From Guyparkeria sp. SCN-R1 (GTDB lineage Bacteria; Pseudomonadota; Gammaproteobacteria; Halothiobacillales; Halothiobacillaceae): a stretch of DNA of 64,000 nt. Below the pieces are notes generated by a model, which saw nothing but the letters and a program-made list of their open reading frames with translations, did no database searches and had not been told where the DNA came from. Made by a program: the position numbers and the translations under genes. The stretch covers positions 1 to 64,000 of the forward strand of contig NZ_QZMT01000011.1 in assembly GCF_003932495.1 (NCBI RefSeq), given 5' to 3'. How positions within the stretch are numbered: position 1 is the stretch's first letter; each line of letters starts with the position of its first letter. Shown here in pieces: positions 17,175 to 26,203 of the stretch.

Positions 17175-17837
17175 TTATCCGCCGACGTTGCCCCGCAGGT
17201 CGTTGAACAACCACGGCGTCTTTTCCTGCTGGGCAAGCTCGTACGCCTTGATCTTGTCGGCGTGCTCCAGGGTCAGCGCGATGTCGTCGAGTCCCTCGAT
17301 CAGGCAGTGCTTGCGGAAGCTGTCGATCTCGAATTCGTACGTGGACCCATTGGGGGCCTTGACCACCTGATTCGGCAAATCGATCTCGAGCTCCAGGCCC
17401 GGGTTCGCCTCGACCGCCTTGAAGATCGAGTCGACCTCATCTTCTTTCAGTGCAATGGGAAGCAGCCCGTTCTTGAAGCTGTTATTGAAGAAGATATCGG
17501 CAAACGACGGGGCGATCACGGCGCGAAAGCCGAAGTCGGTCAGTGCCCAGACGGCATGTTCCCGCGATGAGCCGCAGCCGAAGTTCTCGCGCGCCAACAG
17601 GATGGTCGCGCGGTCGAATGGCTCGCGGTTGAGCACGAAATCCGGGTTCTTGCGCCGCTGGCTGTGATCCATGCCCGGCTCGCCCGGATCGAGATAACGC
17701 CAGTCGTCGAATGCCGTCGGGCCAAAGCCGGTGCGCTTGACCGACTTGAGGTACTGCTTCGGGATGATCGCGTCGGTGTCCACGTTCGAGCGGTCGAGAG
17801 GCGCGACGATTCCCTTGTGGGTAGTGAATGCCTGCAT
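17175..17837 (-). CDS. leuD: 3-isopropylmalate dehydratase small subunit
   Basis: Partners LeuC as the swivelling domain of isopropylmalate isomerase. The protein is 220 aa. [19 protein letters not shown] near residue 22 and [15 protein letters not shown] near 85 are family signatures. A strong GGGAGA lies before the ATG, and the gap to leuC is 13 bp, so the two subunits are made from one message. Confidence 0.97.
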   Translation of the reverse strand: MQAFTTHKGIVAPLDRSNVDTDAIIPKQYLKSVKRTGFGPTAFDDWRYLDPGEPGMDHSQRRKNPDFVLNREPFDRATILLARENFGCGSSREHAVWALTDFGFRAVIAPSFADIFFNNSFKNGLLPIALKEDEVDSIFKAVEANPGLELEIDLPNQVVKAPNGSTYEFEIDSFRKHCLIEGLDDIALTLEHADKIKAYELAQQEKTPWLFNDLRGNVGG

Positions 17838-17850
17838 GGTTCTGTCTCCC

Positions 17851-19254
17851 TTACGCTTGACGGACGTCGACGAAATGGCCCGCGATCGCCGCGGCGGCAG
17901 CCATGGCCGGACTGACTAGGTGCGTGCGACCGCCCTGCCCCTGCCGGCCCTCGAAGTTGCGGTTTGATGTCGAGGCACAGCGCTCGCCCGGCTCAAGCCG
18001 GTCGGCGTTCATCGCCAGGCACATCGAGCAGCCCGGTTCGCGCCACTCGAAGCCCGCCTCGAGGAAGACCTTGTCGAGGCCTTCTTTCTCGGCCTGCTCG
18101 CGCACGAGGCCCGAGCCCGGCACCACCATGGCCAACGTTACGTTGTCTGCCACGTGGCCGCCCTTGATGACTGCGGCCGCGGCCCGCAGATCCTCGATAC
18201 GCGCGTTTGTGCACGAGCCGATGAAGACCTTGTCGATCTGGATGTCGGTCATCGGCGTGTTCGCCTCGAGTCCCATGTACGCAAGCGCCTTGCGCATGCC
18301 CTCGGCCTTGACCGGATCGGACTCGGCCGACGGGTCCGGGACGCGCCCGTTGACCGGCCCGACCATCTCCGGCGAGGTGCCCCAACTGACCTGCGGCTCG
18401 ATCTTGGTCCCGTCGAGGACCACCACCTTGTCGAATTCGGCGTCGGGATCGGACTTGAGGGTGCGCCAATACGCCGCTGCCTGCTCGAACATCTCGCCGG
18501 TGGGCGCGAACGGCTTGTCGCGGAAGTAATCGACCGTCTTCTCGTCGACCGCCACCATGCCGGCGCGGGCACCCGCCTCGATCGACATGTTGCACACGCT
18601 CATCCGGCCCTCGATCGAGAGCGACTCGATCGCCGAACCGGCGAATTCGATCGCGTAACCGGTGCCGCCGGCAGTACCGATCTTGCCGATAATCGCGAGC
18701 ACGACGTCTTTCGCGGTCACACCCGGCCCAAGCTCGCCGTCGACGCGCACCTGCATGGTCTTGGTGCGTTTTTGCAACAAGGTCTGGGTGGCCATGACGT
18801 GCTCAACCTCGGAGGTGCCGATGCCGAAGGCCAAGGCGCCGATCGCGCCGTGGGTCGAGGTGTGCGAATCGCCGCAGACTACGGTCGAGCCCGGCAGCGT
18901 GAACCCTTCCTCGGGCCCGATGATATGCACGATCCCCTGGCGCATGTCGGCCATCGGGAATTCCTGGACGCCGAATTCCTGGCAGTTGCGATCGAGGGTA
19001 CTGACCTGCTCGCGTGAGACGGGATCGACGATCCCGCCAGCCCGATTGGTGGTCGGCACGTTGTGATCCGGCACGGCCAGCATGGCGCCGGTTCGCCACG
19101 GTTTGCGACCGGCCAGACGCAGCCCTTCGAACGCCTGCGGGCTGGTCACCTCGTGAACGAGGTGGCGATCGATATAGAGAAGCGCGGTGCCATCCCCTTG
19201 TTCATGGACGACGTGCGCGTCGAAAAGCTTTTCGTAGAGTGTCTTTCCAGCCAT
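17851..19254 (-). CDS. leuC: 3-isopropylmalate dehydratase large subunit
   Basis: Aconitase-family subunit that binds a 4Fe-4S cluster and isomerises 2- and 3-isopropylmalate. The start [16 protein letters not shown] at 19254 follows GGAGG and gives 467 aa; an upstream extension to 19320 has no family similarity. Cluster Cys residues are in [16 protein letters not shown] near residue 346 and [11 protein letters not shown] near 406. [19 protein letters not shown] near 131 is the active-site loop. Heads the leuCDB run, with a DUF2237 gene 87 bp upstream. Confidence 0.97.
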   Translation of the reverse strand: MAGKTLYEKLFDAHVVHEQGDGTALLYIDRHLVHEVTSPQAFEGLRLAGRKPWRTGAMLAVPDHNVPTTNRAGGIVDPVSREQVSTLDRNCQEFGVQEFPMADMRQGIVHIIGPEEGFTLPGSTVVCGDSHTSTHGAIGALAFGIGTSEVEHVMATQTLLQKRTKTMQVRVDGELGPGVTAKDVVLAIIGKIGTAGGTGYAIEFAGSAIESLSIEGRMSVCNMSIEAGARAGMVAVDEKTVDYFRDKPFAPTGEMFEQAAAYWRTLKSDPDAEFDKVVVLDGTKIEPQVSWGTSPEMVGPVNGRVPDPSAESDPVKAEGMRKALAYMGLEANTPMTDIQIDKVFIGSCTNARIEDLRAAAAVIKGGHVADNVTLAMVVPGSGLVREQAEKEGLDKVFLEAGFEWREPGCSMCLAMNADRLEPGERCASTSNRNFEGRQGQGGRTHLVSPAMAAAAAIAGHFVDVRQA

Positions 19255-19341
19255 TGGCGTTTTCCTCCGGATGGCCCATGTCGGCGTCAATCGCCGCCCG
19301 GGCAAGTATCCGTTTTGCAATACGTTGGGGCGTTGTTTTCG

Positions 19342-19749
19342 TTAAAACTCGTAAAACCCGTCGTCCAGCCCCGAGGCCGGCGGGTCGACGGCGTGTTCGA
19401 TCAGATCGCGCAGCTTGATGACCCGCAGCACCTCGTGGTGGGTCGAGGCCAGCACCACCGGGGGCGCCACGCCGGCCTCGAAGGCCTCTCGCCACCGCCA
19501 GGCGCAAACGCACCAGCGATCGCCGGCCGCAAGTCCCGGAAAATCGTAGGCCGGGATCGGTCGGCGCAACTCGTTCCCCTGGGCGGCGGTGTAGTCGAGA
19601 AACGCGTCATCAAGCTCCGCGCAAACCCCGTGCACGCCACCGTCCTCGGCCCCAACCAAGCATCGGCCGTCGCGGTAAAAGCCGGTGACGGGGTCCACCG
19701 AGCATCTCGCCAGTGGCAGACCGAGCACGTTGAGGGCGTCTGTTTTCAT
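19342..19749 (-). CDS. DUF2237 family protein
   Basis: A small protein (135 aa from MKTDALNVLG) of a widespread family without an established function. Matching features are NVLGLPLARCSVDPVTGFYRDG at the N-terminus (given in part), the HGVCAELDDAFLDYTAAQGN middle, and FPGLAAGDRWCVCAWRWREA with paired Cys residues. Four Cys residues in conserved positions suggest metal or redox use, but this is inference. It is the first gene of the leu run, facing a divergent LysR gene, so it may be coregulated with leucine synthesis. Confidence 0.8.
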   Translation of the reverse strand: MKTDALNVLGLPLARCSVDPVTGFYRDGRCLVGAEDGGVHGVCAELDDAFLDYTAAQGNELRRPIPAYDFPGLAAGDRWCVCAWRWREAFEAGVAPPVVLASTHHEVLRVIKLRDLIEHAVDPPASGLDDGFYEF

Positions 19750-19775
19750 GCAGGAATGATAGTGGCGGCTGATCA

Positions 19776-19821
19776 ATAACTAAAATGGTAATATATAATG
19801 AAGGCCATTCTTAATGGTTAT
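19776..19821. promoter_or_regulatory. AT-rich divergent control region between DUF2237-leu and the LysR gene
   Basis: ATAAC at 19776-19780 and GTTAT at 19817-19821 form the outer arms of an interrupted dyad around a very AT-rich core that contains TATATAAT. LysR regulators typically bind such sequences in the gap with a divergent target. Which strand the core -10 serves cannot be decided. Confidence 0.4.
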
Positions 19822-19858
19822 GACAGAACCAGACGGGGCCGAATTTCGGAGATTGGCG

Positions 19859-20752
19859 ATGAACCCCCTTCATTTGGACACCCAGCAGTTGCTGACTTTT
19901 CTGGCGGTGGCTGAAACCGGTTCGTTCTCGGCGGCGGCTACCCATCTGCACGTCAGTCAACCGGCGGTTTCCAAGCGCCTGGCGCAACTGGAGGAGCGGT
20001 TGGGATTCCGGCTGTTCGATCGGCTAGGCCAGCGGGTCGTACTGACCTACCGCGGTGAGCGGCTACTGCCCGCGGTGCGCGAGGTACAGTCGAGCCTTGA
20101 TGACGTCGCGACCGCAGCCGAGGTCAGTGGCGAAGCCCTCAGTGGCCGGCTGACCCTGTCCCTGAGTCACTATGCCGGGTTGCATCTGCTACCGGAGGTA
20201 CTCGAGCGATTTTCGGAACACTATCCCGAAGTCCTGCTCGATCTCAGTTTCCACGATTCCGAGCGGGCGATCGAGCAGGTGGCGCTGGGCGAGTCGGCGC
20301 TGGCCTATGCCACCCTGCCGCCCCGCCTCGACGATCGGGTGCGCACTCGCGTTCTCTGGGAGGAGACCATGCAGCCGGTGGTGGCCGAACGGCATTGCCC
20401 GGGAGGCAGACCACCGGCGCTGGATCGAATCGGCAAGCGACTGCCATTGATCTTGCCCGCGGAAGCGACCAGCACACGCATGGCCATCGATCGGTGGCTC
20501 GACGATCGGCGGCTTTTGCCACCGGCGATCATCGAGATCAACCAGCTGGATTCGATCGCGGTACTGGCCGCCACGGGGGTTGGATGGGCCGTGTTGCCAA
20601 CGACCCTTCAGCGTGAAGGATTGTTGCGGTTGGAGTGTGGGGACGGCGGTCTGCCTACGCGGCGCCTGGGACGGATCGAGGCGGTCGGGCGGGCGCGCAA
20701 TCCTCTCGCCGAGGCCTTCATGGCGATGGTAGAGGGGCCTGGCAAGGACTGA
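19859..20752 (+). CDS. LysR-family transcriptional regulator
   Basis: The 297-aa product starts MNPLHLDTQQLLTFLAVAE with GGAGAT six bases upstream; an ATG at 19814 would add 15 residues of no family similarity. The winged helix-turn-helix spans residues 8-65 (GSFSAAATHLHVSQPAVSKR recognition region). The rest is the two-lobe effector domain. It is divergent from DUF2237-leuC-leuD-leuB, an arrangement also seen in Pseudomonas, so control of leucine genes is a reasonable inference. The effector is unknown. Confidence 0.88.
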   Translation: MNPLHLDTQQLLTFLAVAETGSFSAAATHLHVSQPAVSKRLAQLEERLGFRLFDRLGQRVVLTYRGERLLPAVREVQSSLDDVATAAEVSGEALSGRLTLSLSHYAGLHLLPEVLERFSEHYPEVLLDLSFHDSERAIEQVALGESALAYATLPPRLDDRVRTRVLWEETMQPVVAERHCPGGRPPALDRIGKRLPLILPAEATSTRMAIDRWLDDRRLLPPAIIEINQLDSIAVLAATGVGWAVLPTTLQREGLLRLECGDGGLPTRRLGRIEAVGRARNPLAEAFMAMVEGPGKD

Positions 20753-20764
20753 ATCGGCCCCGTC

Positions 20765-21610
20765 TCATTCGTTCTCCAGCCAAGAGCGTGTCTCGGGCAT
20801 GAAGTGCACGATGCCTTCGAGGATGCCTGCCGCGTAATTGCCGTTCATCCCATGCCATCCCCCGCGGGCGACGTACAGGCAATTCTCGATGCCCCGCTCC
20901 GCGGTAGCGTCCAGGGCGGCCTGCTTGACCCCCTCCCTGGCATTGGCCACTACGATCGCCTGAAGACCACTGGTCAGCGCGGGCAGGTCGTTGCCGCTGT
21001 CGCCGGCGAAGACCGTCCGGGCATGCGGCATTTGCAAATGCGCCTGGAGAAACCGGATAGCATGCACCTTGGTAGCTCTAGCCGGCAGGACATCAACCAG
21101 TCCGATATCGCGCATCTCGTCGATGCTCCAGATAACGCTGCTGCGCACCCCCGCTTGCGCCAGACGCTCCCTAATTTGCCCGGCAAGCGCGTCTCCATTC
21201 AGGGTCGCTGGGGCGTAATAGCTGAGTTTGTAGGTGTTCTGTTTTTCCGGTTCCTGAGGTTCGATATCCGGGATGTCCTCGAGCATTCCGGCGAGTGTCC
21301 GGCGATCCTCGCCGCCCCAGTCGGCCGCGATCTCGTCCGCCCAGGCTTCCCAGGGGTGCCAGATGCCCTCGTCGACGCGATAGATCGTCGTCCCCACGTC
21401 GCCGATGGCGAAATCCGGGACCGGCAGCGCGAACTCGTCGATTGCCGATTCGAGGAGGTACCGGTCCCTGCCACTGACGTAAGCCAGCGTGACCTCGGGG
21501 CGTTGGACCAGCCGGCGGAACAGATCGCGTGCACCCGGTGATTCCGGCTGGTGGCCGTTCGGGATCAGAGTACGGTCGAGGTCGGTACAGACCAGCAGTT
21601 CACTCGTCAT
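20765..21610 (-). CDS. HAD-IIB hydrolase, sucrose-phosphate phosphatase-like
   Basis: From MTSELLVCTDLDRTLIPNG the protein is 281 aa. DLDRT near residue 9 is HAD motif I with the nucleophile Asp, YVSGRD near 45 is motif II, and VFAGDSGNDLPAL near 203 is motif IV. The GDSGND form and the cap region resemble sucrose-6-phosphate phosphatases. The start overlaps the end of the upstream glycoside-hydrolase gene by 11 bp, so the two are coupled; that neighbour resembles invertase-type enzymes, which fits a sucrose or compatible-solute role. No sucrose-phosphate synthase is in the window, so the substrate is inferred. Confidence 0.75.
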   Translation of the reverse strand: MTSELLVCTDLDRTLIPNGHQPESPGARDLFRRLVQRPEVTLAYVSGRDRYLLESAIDEFALPVPDFAIGDVGTTIYRVDEGIWHPWEAWADEIAADWGGEDRRTLAGMLEDIPDIEPQEPEKQNTYKLSYYAPATLNGDALAGQIRERLAQAGVRSSVIWSIDEMRDIGLVDVLPARATKVHAIRFLQAHLQMPHARTVFAGDSGNDLPALTSGLQAIVVANAREGVKQAALDATAERGIENCLYVARGGWHGMNGNYAAGILEGIVHFMPETRSWLENE

Positions 21611-22859
21611 CGTCGATCCTGAAAAGTGGCTCTCCCTGCAGGGCGTGATGGGCGGTGACCGCAGCGGCGGCACTCCATCCCTGGCATCGTGTCCCGCCTG
21701 GCGTGAGCTTGCGCCCGTGCACGAACTCCGGGAACGACCAGGGCTCATCCTTCATCGACAAGGCATTGGCCGCGTGAATGGCGTCGAGGTGCAGCCGGGC
21801 CTTTACCGTGTGTCCGCGGCTGGCCAGGTCGGCGACATAAAAGCCCGTGAGCATCGGCCAGAGTCCGCCGTTGTGGAACTCGTACGGTTTGTTTTTGAAG
21901 GTGTACGAGAACATCACCTGCAGGTTTTCCCAGTCCCGGTCCACGGGTTCGATGATGGGGTGAAAGGCCGGCAAGAGTGGCACGGCCTCGGGCGTGATCT
22001 TCGCGATATAGGCATCAACCTGGTCGCACTGCCAGTCCTTCGCCACACGGAACAGATTGGCGAGAACGTTCGCGAAGGCGTCAAACCGATAACCGTAGCC
22101 GGTTGGCGAGAAAAACGGCATCCAGTATTGATCGTCTCGATGCGGCGCGGCCTTGCGCCCCTTTTCGTATAGCACCTCGTGATAGATATCCGCCGACTCG
22201 TTGCCGTTAAACCAGAAATTGCCGCGAATCAGGTGAAGCAGCCGGGTGGTTCGATCCTGCAATTGATGGTCTGCCGAACCGTGGACATGAATGTGGATCC
22301 GGCAGAACGAGCGCAACGCCTGCAAATAGAGCAGCTGGTCGTAAAGGATGTAGCCGGACTGGACATACTCGTCGGCCCAGTCGCCGGTTTGCGGCACGTA
22401 AATCAGGCCACGATCGTTGAACTCCCATGCCCCGAGCAAAAACCGCACGCGCTCCAGAGCCGGCAGGATTTCCTCAAGGAAGGCGTCATCCCCGGTGGCA
22501 CGCCAGTACTCGGCGCAACCGATCACGAACCAAAGATCCGCATCCACGCGCCCGGTGGTGCCGCCGTAGCTGATACGTTGAGTGGTGGTGTCAACATTGC
22601 TGGGGATCTCGCCGTGGGGACCCTGGTGACGCGCCAGGGTGCCGAGCGTCTGGCGCATCGTGGCTACGAGCGACTCTTCCCCGGTCATCAATGCGGCCAG
22701 CCCGATGATCACCCCGTCACGGGCCCAAACCCGGCGATAATTGTCCCGCTGGGTGGGCGAGGCAAGGAACCCGTCGTCGGTCGCGCACTGGCGCACCAGC
22801 TCCATTGCCTGCTCCAGGCCTTCCTTGCGCGTGTCGGATGATTTCGTCATCGTCCCCAT
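21600..22859 (-). CDS. (Alpha/alpha)6-barrel glycoside hydrolase, GH100 invertase- or amylo-1,6-glucosidase-like
   Basis: The 419-aa protein lacks a signal peptide. Candidate active-site blocks include RVWARDGVIIGLAAL near residue 44, TTGRVDADLWFVIG near 101, VPQTGDWADEYVQSGYILYD (residues 154-173), YEFHNGGLWPMLTGF near 335 and GWSAAAAV near 398. The order of blocks fits the GH100 neutral invertases and the related GH15/GH63-type barrels; I cannot separate them by eye. AAGGAG lies before the ATG. It overlaps the HAD phosphatase gene and follows arsJ after 86 bp. With a sucrose-phosphatase-like partner, sucrose turnover is the leading hypothesis. Confidence 0.65.
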   Translation of the reverse strand: MGTMTKSSDTRKEGLEQAMELVRQCATDDGFLASPTQRDNYRRVWARDGVIIGLAALMTGEESLVATMRQTLGTLARHQGPHGEIPSNVDTTTQRISYGGTTGRVDADLWFVIGCAEYWRATGDDAFLEEILPALERVRFLLGAWEFNDRGLIYVPQTGDWADEYVQSGYILYDQLLYLQALRSFCRIHIHVHGSADHQLQDRTTRLLHLIRGNFWFNGNESADIYHEVLYEKGRKAAPHRDDQYWMPFFSPTGYGYRFDAFANVLANLFRVAKDWQCDQVDAYIAKITPEAVPLLPAFHPIIEPVDRDWENLQVMFSYTFKNKPYEFHNGGLWPMLTGFYVADLASRGHTVKARLHLDAIHAANALSMKDEPWSFPEFVHGRKLTPGGTRCQGWSAAAAVTAHHALQGEPLFRIDDDE

Positions 22860-22945
22860 CGGTCTCCTTTTCCGCCATCGTCACGTAGACGAGTGTAGAA
22901 GGTAGAGCGCGGAAAGCGGCCCTAAAAGCGGGGCGATGGCTGGCG

Positions 22946-24220
22946 CTACCCGATGGCGCTATCGCCCTCCCCGCCCAGGCTGGATTCCAGCGCGACGAGT
23001 CGCAGACTGAGAAGACCCGCAATCACCACGAAGGCCAGCGCAAAACCGAGGCTGCCGGCAATGCCCAGCCACTGATAGCTCGCCCCCGAAAGCACCGTGC
23101 CCAGCAATCGGCCACCGGCATTTGCGGCGTAGTAGAAGCCGACGTTCTGCGAGGCTTTCTCATCGGCCGAATAGCGCAATACCAGGTACGAGTGGGTGGC
23201 TGAATTCAGCGCGAAGACCACGCCGAAGAACGCCAACCCCAGCGTGATCATCCAGCCCGCGGTCTGACCCGAGGCAATGGCCAGCAGGAGTGCGCCCAGC
23301 GGCAGCACAAGGGCAAAACTCCAGGCGACCGCCGTGCGGGCGCCAGGGCCATCACGTGGGCCATCGTCCGCGACACCGGTATGGATGCCGCCCCTCCGCC
23401 GGCGCGTGCCAAGCAACCAGGGGGCGGCGGACTGAACCAGTCCGTAGCCGATCACCCAGAGGGCGAGATATGCCCCGACCCAGTGGAAATCCCAACCGAT
23501 CGAGACCAGGAAGACCGGCAACGCCACCACGAACCAGACATCACGGGCGCCGAACAGGAACAAACGCGCCGTGGCCAGCCAGTTGATCAGGGGCTCGCGC
23601 GAAAACATCTGCCGAAAGCCGGTCTTGCCCTTGACGGCCCCGAAACCGCCCGGCAGCGTCAGTGTCATCAAAAAGCCCCCTACCAGTAGCGCGGCGAGCA
23701 CCCCCATGGCCCCCTGGAAACCGATGGCGGCCAGCAGCACGGCGCCGAGGAAGAACCCGGCCCCCTTCAGGGCATTCTTCGAGCCGGTGATCCAGGCGAC
23801 CCAGCGGAACAGCTGCGCGTTCCCCTCGCGCGCGACCAGCTTGACCCCGGCCTTGGCCGACATCTTGTTGAGGTCCTTCGCGATGCCGGACAACGCCTGG
23901 GCGAACATCACGTAGGCCACCGTCAGCCAGGCGTCCGGAACCGTCAACATCAGCAAGGCGGCGATCTGCAGCCCGGTGCCGACCTGCATGGTTCGATTCA
24001 GGCCGATACGCGCGCCCAGCCAGCCCCCCATCAGGTTGGTGACGATGCCGAAGAACTCGTAGAAGAGAAACAGCATCGCGATGGCGAACGGCGAGTAACC
24101 GAGCTGGTAGAAATGCAGCACCACCAGCATGCGGATCGCCCCGTCGGTCAGGGTGAACAGCCAGTAATTGCCGGTGATCGTGAGGTAATGGCGCAGTGCC
24201 TGATTCATGGCAAGGGGCAT
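22946..24220 (-). CDS. arsJ: Organoarsenical efflux MFS transporter ArsJ
   Basis: ArsJ exports 1-arseno-3-phosphoglycerate made by a dedicated GAPDH, giving arsenate resistance. The 424-aa protein from MPLAMNQALRHYLTITGNYW has about twelve membrane segments of the major facilitator type. LFLFYEFFGIVTNLMGGWLG, MFAQALSGIAKDLNKMSAK and NSATHSYLVLRYSADEKAS are characteristic regions. It starts 20 bp after the GAPDH gene on the same strand, which is the diagnostic pairing. No arsR or arsC is visible nearby. Confidence 0.87.
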   Translation of the reverse strand: MPLAMNQALRHYLTITGNYWLFTLTDGAIRMLVVLHFYQLGYSPFAIAMLFLFYEFFGIVTNLMGGWLGARIGLNRTMQVGTGLQIAALLMLTVPDAWLTVAYVMFAQALSGIAKDLNKMSAKAGVKLVAREGNAQLFRWVAWITGSKNALKGAGFFLGAVLLAAIGFQGAMGVLAALLVGGFLMTLTLPGGFGAVKGKTGFRQMFSREPLINWLATARLFLFGARDVWFVVALPVFLVSIGWDFHWVGAYLALWVIGYGLVQSAAPWLLGTRRRRGGIHTGVADDGPRDGPGARTAVAWSFALVLPLGALLLAIASGQTAGWMITLGLAFFGVVFALNSATHSYLVLRYSADEKASQNVGFYYAANAGGRLLGTVLSGASYQWLGIAGSLGFALAFVVIAGLLSLRLVALESSLGGEGDSAIG

Positions 24221-24240
24221 GGTGACTCCAGATGCGTGTC

Positions 24241-25254
24241 TCAGGCCCGGCCGATCATCGACACGAGTTCGACTAGTCGTTGGGCATAGCCCCACTCGTT
24301 GTCATACCAGGCGAGCACCTTCACCAGATCCCCGTCTATCACCATCGTCGACGGCGCATCGATGATCGAGGAGCGCGGGTCGTTGGTGTAGTCCACCGAG
24401 ACCAGCGGGCGTGTCTCGAACCCCAGGATGTCCTTCAACTCCCCCTCGGCGGCCGAGCGCAGCAACCCGTTCACCTCATCGACCGTGGTTGAGCGAGCGG
24501 GGGTGAAGACGAAGTCGGTCAACGAGGCGTTGAGTAACGGCACCCGAACGGCAAGACCGTTCAGCCGGCCCTCGAGCTCCGGGAAAATCGCGCCAATGGC
24601 CTTCGCCGAGCCCGTCGTGGTGGGCGACAGCGACATCGACGAGGCGCGAGCGCGCCGCCAGTCCTTGTCGCCCTTGTCGACCACCACTTGCGTGTTGGTA
24701 AGGTCGTGCATGGTGGTCATCGTGCCGCGCTGGATACCCAGCCCTTCGTGGAGCACCTTGACCACCGGTGCCAGGCAATTGGTGGTACAGGAAGCGGCGG
24801 TAACGACCTTGTGATGGCTGGCATCGAACAGGTCGTGATTGACCCCCATGACGACGTTCAGCACCTCATCGTGCTTTACAGGGGCGGCCACGGCGACGCG
24901 CGACACTCCTTGCACCAGGTGTCGAGTGATCTCGTCGAACTGCCGCCACCGCCCGGTGGATTCAATCACCACGTCGACCGCCGAACGGGCCCAGTCGATT
25001 CCCTCGACCGACTCGCTCTGGGTAAAGCGAATATCACGACCGGCCAGCGTCAGGGTGTCGCCCTCCCCTCCAATGGGCTGTTGCCAACGGCCATGAACGG
25101 AGTCGAATTCGGTCAGGTGGGCCATGCAGGCTGCGTCGGCAGCCGTTTCATTGACATGCACCACCTCGAGGTCGAGTTCCGGGCGATCGGCCAATGCCCG
25201 AAAGGCCAATCGGCCGATACGCCCGAAACCGTTGATACCTACCCGAATCGGCAT
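24241..25254 (-). CDS. ArsJ-associated glyceraldehyde-3-phosphate dehydrogenase
   Basis: A GAPDH that, in ars operons, uses arsenate in place of phosphate to make 1-arseno-3-phosphoglycerate for export by ArsJ. From MPIRVGINGFGRIGRLAFRA the protein is 337 aa. The NAD loop GINGFGRIGR is at residues 6-15, the catalytic Cys lies in AASCTTNCLAP near 153, and WYDNEWGYAQRLVELV closes the protein. GGGAGA precedes the ATG. It lies directly upstream of arsJ rather than in a glycolytic cluster, which supports the arsenic role over housekeeping glycolysis. Confidence 0.87.
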   Translation of the reverse strand: MPIRVGINGFGRIGRLAFRALADRPELDLEVVHVNETAADAACMAHLTEFDSVHGRWQQPIGGEGDTLTLAGRDIRFTQSESVEGIDWARSAVDVVIESTGRWRQFDEITRHLVQGVSRVAVAAPVKHDEVLNVVMGVNHDLFDASHHKVVTAASCTTNCLAPVVKVLHEGLGIQRGTMTTMHDLTNTQVVVDKGDKDWRRARASSMSLSPTTTGSAKAIGAIFPELEGRLNGLAVRVPLLNASLTDFVFTPARSTTVDEVNGLLRSAAEGELKDILGFETRPLVSVDYTNDPRSSIIDAPSTMVIDGDLVKVLAWYDNEWGYAQRLVELVSMIGRA

Positions 25255-25303
25255 GACTGAATTCTCCCGTTGGTGTCGATGGCCAAGATCTGCGCGGACA
25301 CAG

Positions 25304-25323
25304 CATATGGAATAAAGGATATG
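25304..25323. promoter_or_regulatory. Candidate operator dyad upstream of GAPDH-arsJ
   Basis: CATATGGAATAAAGGATATG has CATAT and ATATG arms separated by ten bases, 50-70 bp upstream of the GAPDH start. An AT-rich dyad here would suit an ArsR-type repressor or a promoter-proximal site. No regulator gene lies next to it. Confidence 0.35.
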
Positions 25324-25635
25324 ACGCAGCCTACCCCGTGAACATGACAGTTCCGTTTTGCCACTGGCCGGCCCCGGGAAGTATGCCTGTCGTTCCCGGT
25401 TGGTGACACACACTGGCAGACAACGCGAGGGCCGGAATTGCCCGGGTTCCGAGCCGAAAAAGTTTTTCACAGAAACTGTGGATAACTATGTGGAAGAAAC
25501 CCAGAATTGTCGGCCCCACAAGGCAGGAGACGTTATTGGTTAATTTTTAACCAAACTGAAGCACTTGCGGCATAAATGCTTAATAACAACTAGTTAGCGC
25601 GTTTCTTTCGCTAACTGACTGATTCATCGTCCACG
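25324..25635. other. Intergenic region with dyads and a DnaA-box-like site, no gene seen
   Basis: No convincing coding sequence is present. The region has a consensus DnaA-box-like TGTGGATAA at 25477-25485, a perfect 8-bp dyad TTGGTTAA/TTAACCAA at 25536-25554, and a second dyad AGTTAGCG/CGCTAACT at 25592-25616. GC content is clearly lower than in the flanks. It probably includes the promoter of the GAPDH-arsJ unit. Confidence 0.5.
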
Positions 25636-25660
25636 AAAAAGGCGCAACCGACGTTGCGCC
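25636..25660 (-). terminator. Intrinsic terminator after gloA
   Basis: GGCGCAAC at 25641-25648 pairs with GTTGCGCC at 25653-25660. Five T residues follow on the minus strand. A second perfect hairpin at 25683-25701 (GCTGTCAAG/CTTGACAGC) has its T-run on the plus side. Confidence 0.75.
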
Positions 25661-25715
25661 CCGCTTGATGTGGAAAATACCGGCTGTCAAGGCTTGACAG
25701 CGGCCTTTTTTACCG

Positions 25716-26099
25716 TCACTTCGCGCCGATCAATTCGATGGCATAACCGTCCGGATCCGCGACGAAGGCAATGATGGTGGAACCGGCATTCATCGGGCCG
25801 GGTTCACGCAGGATCTTGCCCCCTTTCTCGCGAATCTTCTCGGCCGCCGCGTAGACGTCATCGACCTCGATCGCAATATGGCCATAGCCGTCGCCGAGGT
25901 CGTACTGGTGATCACCCCAGTTGTGGGTCAGTTCGAGCACTGCCGTTTCGCTCTCCTCGCCATAACCAACGAACGCCAGTGTGAACTCACCGGCCGGGTA
26001 GTCCTGCTGGCGCAGCAGCTTCATGCCGAGCACGTCGGTATAGAAGGCCAGGGACTTCTCGAGGTCACTGACACGGATCATGGTGTGAAGCATGCGCAT
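25716..26099 (-). CDS. gloA: Lactoylglutathione lyase (glyoxalase I)
   Basis: Converts the hemithioacetal of methylglyoxal and glutathione to S-lactoylglutathione. The 127-aa protein is a standard single-domain glyoxalase. [20 protein letters not shown] opens the fold with the first metal-binding His; LELTHNWG near residue 75 and [11 protein letters not shown] near 93 supply further conserved residues, including Glu and His ligands. It stands alone, followed by a terminator. The presence of a glutathione-dependent enzyme fits a proteobacterium. Confidence 0.95.
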   Translation of the reverse strand: MRMLHTMIRVSDLEKSLAFYTDVLGMKLLRQQDYPAGEFTLAFVGYGEESETAVLELTHNWGDHQYDLGDGYGHIAIEVDDVYAAAEKIREKGGKILREPGPMNAGSTIIAFVADPDGYAIELIGAK

Positions 26100-26203
26100 G
26101 GGTCATCTCTCCCAATTGAAATGAATCGAAATCTGGTTTGAATCGGTGGCGCGAGACTGTAGACGATCAGCTCAATCCGTGCGAGTAGGCTCAGCGGCGC
26201 GGC

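Noticed and set aside
25477-25485. Consensus DnaA-box-like site as a sign of a replication origin
   Set aside because: It is a single box with no cluster, and no dnaA, dnaN, gidA or parAB genes are in the window.
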